Shown here: positions 56,047 through 56,183 of the stretch, piece after piece
Position numbering within the stretch: position 1 is the first letter of the stretch
Layout of the letters: every line of letters starts with the position of its first letter
Source: Candidatus Freyrarchaeum guaymasense
Lineage (GTDB): Archaea; Asgardarchaeota; Jordarchaeia; Jordarchaeales; Freyrarchaeaceae
DNA: 56,183 nucleotides
Direction: 5' to 3'
Assembly: GCA_030587405.1 (NCBI GenBank)
Contig: JAUQZD010000059.1
Span: 1 to 56,183 of the forward strand
Notes under the pieces: model-generated
The model's input: only the letters and a program-made list of their open reading frames with translations
Told to the model about the DNA's origin: nothing
Database searches by the model: none
Position numbers and translations under genes: made by a program

Positions 56047-56183
56047 TTAGAGTTCACGTTCTATCGTGGCTCTCTCTATGATTCTCAGCCCTCTCCTCTT
56101 TAGTTCTTGGAAGAATTCTTGGGGCTCAATACATCCCTCCGGAGGGAAGACGCCCTTCTCTTTAACCGCTCCGCTAGCGATCA
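56047..56183 (-). CDS. C-terminus of a saccharopine-dehydrogenase-like protein (partial)
   Basis: The minus strand is open from the right edge to a TAA at 56047-56049, giving the last 45 residues of a gene that starts outside the window. The sequence IASGAVKEKGVFPPEGCIEP followed by EFFQELKRRGLRI resembles the C-terminal tail of archaeal saccharopine dehydrogenase-like oxidoreductases (typical K-G-V-x-x-P-E-x-x-x-x-P-x-x-F-F-x-E-L-x-x-R-G). Too short for a firm assignment; the rest of the gene decides. Confidence 0.5.
   Translation of the reverse strand, partial: IASGAVKEKGVFPPEGCIEPQEFFQELKRRGLRIIERATIEREL

Overview
The window reads as a piece of an archaeal chromosome, probably a thermophilic or anaerobic Thermoproteota/TACK-type lineage; Bathyarchaeia-like is my guess, not a demonstrated assignment. 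Reasons: an archaeal/eukaryal-type isoleucyl-tRNA synthetase, two tungsten-type aldehyde:ferredoxin oxidoreductases (AOR), HEPN-MNT and VapBC pairs, a roadblock protein, archaeal TATA boxes about 25-45 bases before genes, and many TTG/GTG starts behind strong GGAGG-type ribosome sites. No rRNA, tRNA, CRISPR array or insertion sequence was recognised.

Layout. 0.2-1.9 kb: nitroreductase, two unassigned small proteins and an SCP2-like protein in one tight operon. 1.9-4.5 kb: gene-poor DNA with relics, plus a HEPN-MNT pair whose MNT is frameshifted in its catalytic motif. 4.5-9.9 kb: a monoacylglycerol-lipase-like hydrolase, then a glycosyltransferase, GH65 phosphorylase and beta-phosphoglucomutase-like HAD operon. 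10.4-14.8 kb: M29-like peptidase, HEAT-repeat protein, HSL-type esterase, VapBC. 15-19.6 kb: ileS, a heptad-repeat coiled-coil membrane protein, a flavodoxin. 20-26.8 kb: a minus-strand cluster of two GT4 glycosyltransferases, three SAM methyltransferases and a B12-binding radical SAM enzyme, suggesting synthesis of a surface glycan or lipid. 27-31.5 kb: a small unassigned protein, endonuclease III, an MBL-fold hydrolase, roadblock protein, HPr-kinase-like protein and an SDR.

31.9-42 kb looks catabolic: cupin, two CoA-transferase subunits and a 3-hydroxyacyl-CoA dehydrogenase diverge across a palindromic TATA element from a TPP-dependent lyase/decarboxylase, followed by an acyl-CoA synthetase and an MFS transporter. 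43-54 kb holds a ferredoxin plus divergent AOR, two separate modules each pairing a UroD-family methyltransferase with a corrinoid protein, another MFS transporter, a class II aldolase and a second, canonical AOR. Together these suggest uptake and anaerobic breakdown of methylated or methoxylated organic acids or aromatics, with methyl groups passed to corrinoid proteins and aldehydes oxidised by ferredoxin-linked AORs; the substrate cannot be read from sequence.

Four HEPN loci lie within 43 kb; only one pair (42.3-43.0 kb) looks intact. The others carry frameshifts (3.4 kb, 37.2 kb) or survive as an eroded copy (45.4-45.75 kb). Long gene-free stretches contain further protein-like debris. 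The right edge cuts a minus-strand gene whose C-terminus resembles a saccharopine-dehydrogenase-like protein.
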